Source: Jatrophihabitans telluris
GTDB taxonomy: Bacteria > Actinomycetota > Actinomycetes > Mycobacteriales > Jatrophihabitantaceae
Direction: 5' to 3'
Assembly: GCF_023516435.1 (NCBI RefSeq)
Contig: NZ_CP097332.1
Coordinates: forward strand, 3,348,001-3,412,000
Length of the DNA stretch: 64,000 nt
The notes under the pieces were generated by a model. The model was given only the letters and a program-made list of their open reading frames with translations, was not told the origin of the DNA and made no database searches. The stretch's first letter is position 1. Every line of letters begins with the position of its first letter. Both the position numbers and the translations under genes were made by a program. Positions 63,250 through 64,000 of this stretch are shown piece by piece.

Positions 63250-63378
63250 GGCCTCATCCTGCCAGTCCGAGTTGCCTGACGTTGCCGAATCGGCCCTCGT
63301 CCGGCGCTCGGTCTGGATATCGTGAACGTCTCCGTCGGGAGCCGTCCCGGCTCGAACACCAAGGACCCCAGAGCCGAG

Positions 63379-64000
63379 ATGCCGAGTTATCTGCGCAGCC
63401 GCGGCGGTGAACATTCCGTCACCAACATCGAGCTGTTCTTCGATCTGGTCTACGTCTTCGCTATCACGCAGATGTCACACCAGCTGCTGCACACGCACGG
63501 CGTCGAGGGCGTGTGCCAGACCGCGATCATGCTCGCGATGATCTGGCTGCTGTGGGTCTACACGACGTGGGTGACCAACTGGCTCGACCCCGACCGCGAT
63601 CCCCTGCGGCTGTTGCTGGTCGGGCTGATGCTGGCCAGCCTGGTGTTGTCGGCAAGCCTTCCGGACGCGTTCGGTCACCGCGGACTGGTCGTCGGTCTCA
63701 CCTACGCGAGCATGCAGATCGTGCGCAGCGCGGTGGCCGTCGCTCTGCTGGCCGCCGCGCCCGAGGACCGCGGACTACGGCTGAACTTCGAGCGAATCCT
63801 GTCCTGGTGCGCGCTGTCCGGTGCGCTGGCCGTGGCCGGCGGCGCGGCTCACGGCCACGGACGCGAGCTGCTCTGGCTGCTGGTCATCGTGGTCGACCTG
63901 ACCGGCGGCGCGGTCGGATTCTGGACCCCGGGCCTCGGCCGCTCCCGAGTGGACGAGTGGACCATCGACGGCGCTCACTTCGCCGAGCGGTGCCAGGCGT
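63379..64000 (+). CDS. Low temperature requirement protein A (LtrA) family membrane protein, N-terminal part
   Basis: The first 207 codons, open to the window edge. The start MPSYLRSRGGEHSVTNIELF leads into the family hallmark ELFFDLVYVFAITQMSH, then several membrane helices (AIMLAMIWLLWVYTTWVTN; LLLVGLMLASLVLSASLP; LTYASMQIVRSAVAVALLAA; LLWLLVIVVDLTGG). LtrA proteins are polytopic and, in Listeria, needed for growth in the cold; the biochemical role is unknown. The C-terminal half is outside the window. It is read divergently from the small DUF6941-like gene. Confidence 0.88.
   Translation, partial: MPSYLRSRGGEHSVTNIELFFDLVYVFAITQMSHQLLHTHGVEGVCQTAIMLAMIWLLWVYTTWVTNWLDPDRDPLRLLLVGLMLASLVLSASLPDAFGHRGLVVGLTYASMQIVRSAVAVALLAAAPEDRGLRLNFERILSWCALSGALAVAGGAAHGHGRELLWLLVIVVDLTGGAVGFWTPGLGRSRVDEWTIDGAHFAERCQA

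Overview
High-GC actinobacterial chromosome. Short intergenic gaps, many GTG/TTG starts and ATGA overlaps fit this, as do mycothiol biosynthesis (MshB), the succinylase branch of lysine/DAP synthesis (DapC, DapD, DapE), a TatB/HtrA/RseA/SigE locus and GlgC/GlgM. Gene order closely follows the Mycobacterium tuberculosis Rv1201c-Rv1229c segment as I remember it. Low-complexity repeats and orphan Mce-associated proteins suggest a Frankineae/Nakamurellales-type genome, but the genus is inferred. There are no rRNA or tRNA genes, no CRISPR array and no transposase.

Layout. 1-2507: AzlCD-type exporter, MarR regulator, Mrp Fe-S carrier. 2633-8623: envelope-stress cluster tatB-htrA-rseA-sigE (minus strand), with a candidate ECF promoter before sigE, then a PLP decarboxylase and an O-methyltransferase. 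8620-22137: an island absent from the mycobacterial order as I recall it. It holds a LysR regulator divergent from lysine 6-dehydrogenase and an ALDH7 dehydrogenase (lysine catabolism), dapC overlapping a large FAD/Fe-S D-2-hydroxyacid dehydrogenase, two Mce-associated membrane proteins, a DAO-type oxidase and an amino-acid ABC importer. 22299-32600: glgC/glgM, leucyl aminopeptidase, DUF3117, crotonase, tagI, a DivIVA-like protein, two LOG proteins, dapE and dapD. 32628-36872: secreted lysozyme-like protein, histidine phosphatase, ferredoxin, GNAT, a small membrane protein and mshB. 36906-49644: two complete peptide ABC importers in tandem, one with separate OppD/OppF and one with a fused double ATPase. 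49754-52712: overlapping Nudix, omega-amidase and aminotransferase genes. 52876-54859: an unknown Gly-rich protein with a candidate operator, then a nuclease-like gene bracketed by two palindromes. 54922-64000: typA, a membrane protein, a DEAD-box helicase, a tricorn protease, a small unknown protein and the start of an ltrA-like gene.

The least explained parts are non-coding. (1) A 56-bp palindrome with conserved sequence occurs three times (12364, 53652, 54804), next to C-rich/G-rich tracts; two copies bracket a 1-kb PD-(D/E)XK/AbiEi-like gene. (2) Two arrays of a 32-bp unit (16469-16648 and 19363-19511) share the same 20-bp core in opposite orientation, differ in their 12-bp linker, and bracket three genes. 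(3) Many 9-bp or 12-bp in-frame tandem repeats lie inside and between genes, one of them inserted in the core of an aminotransferase.
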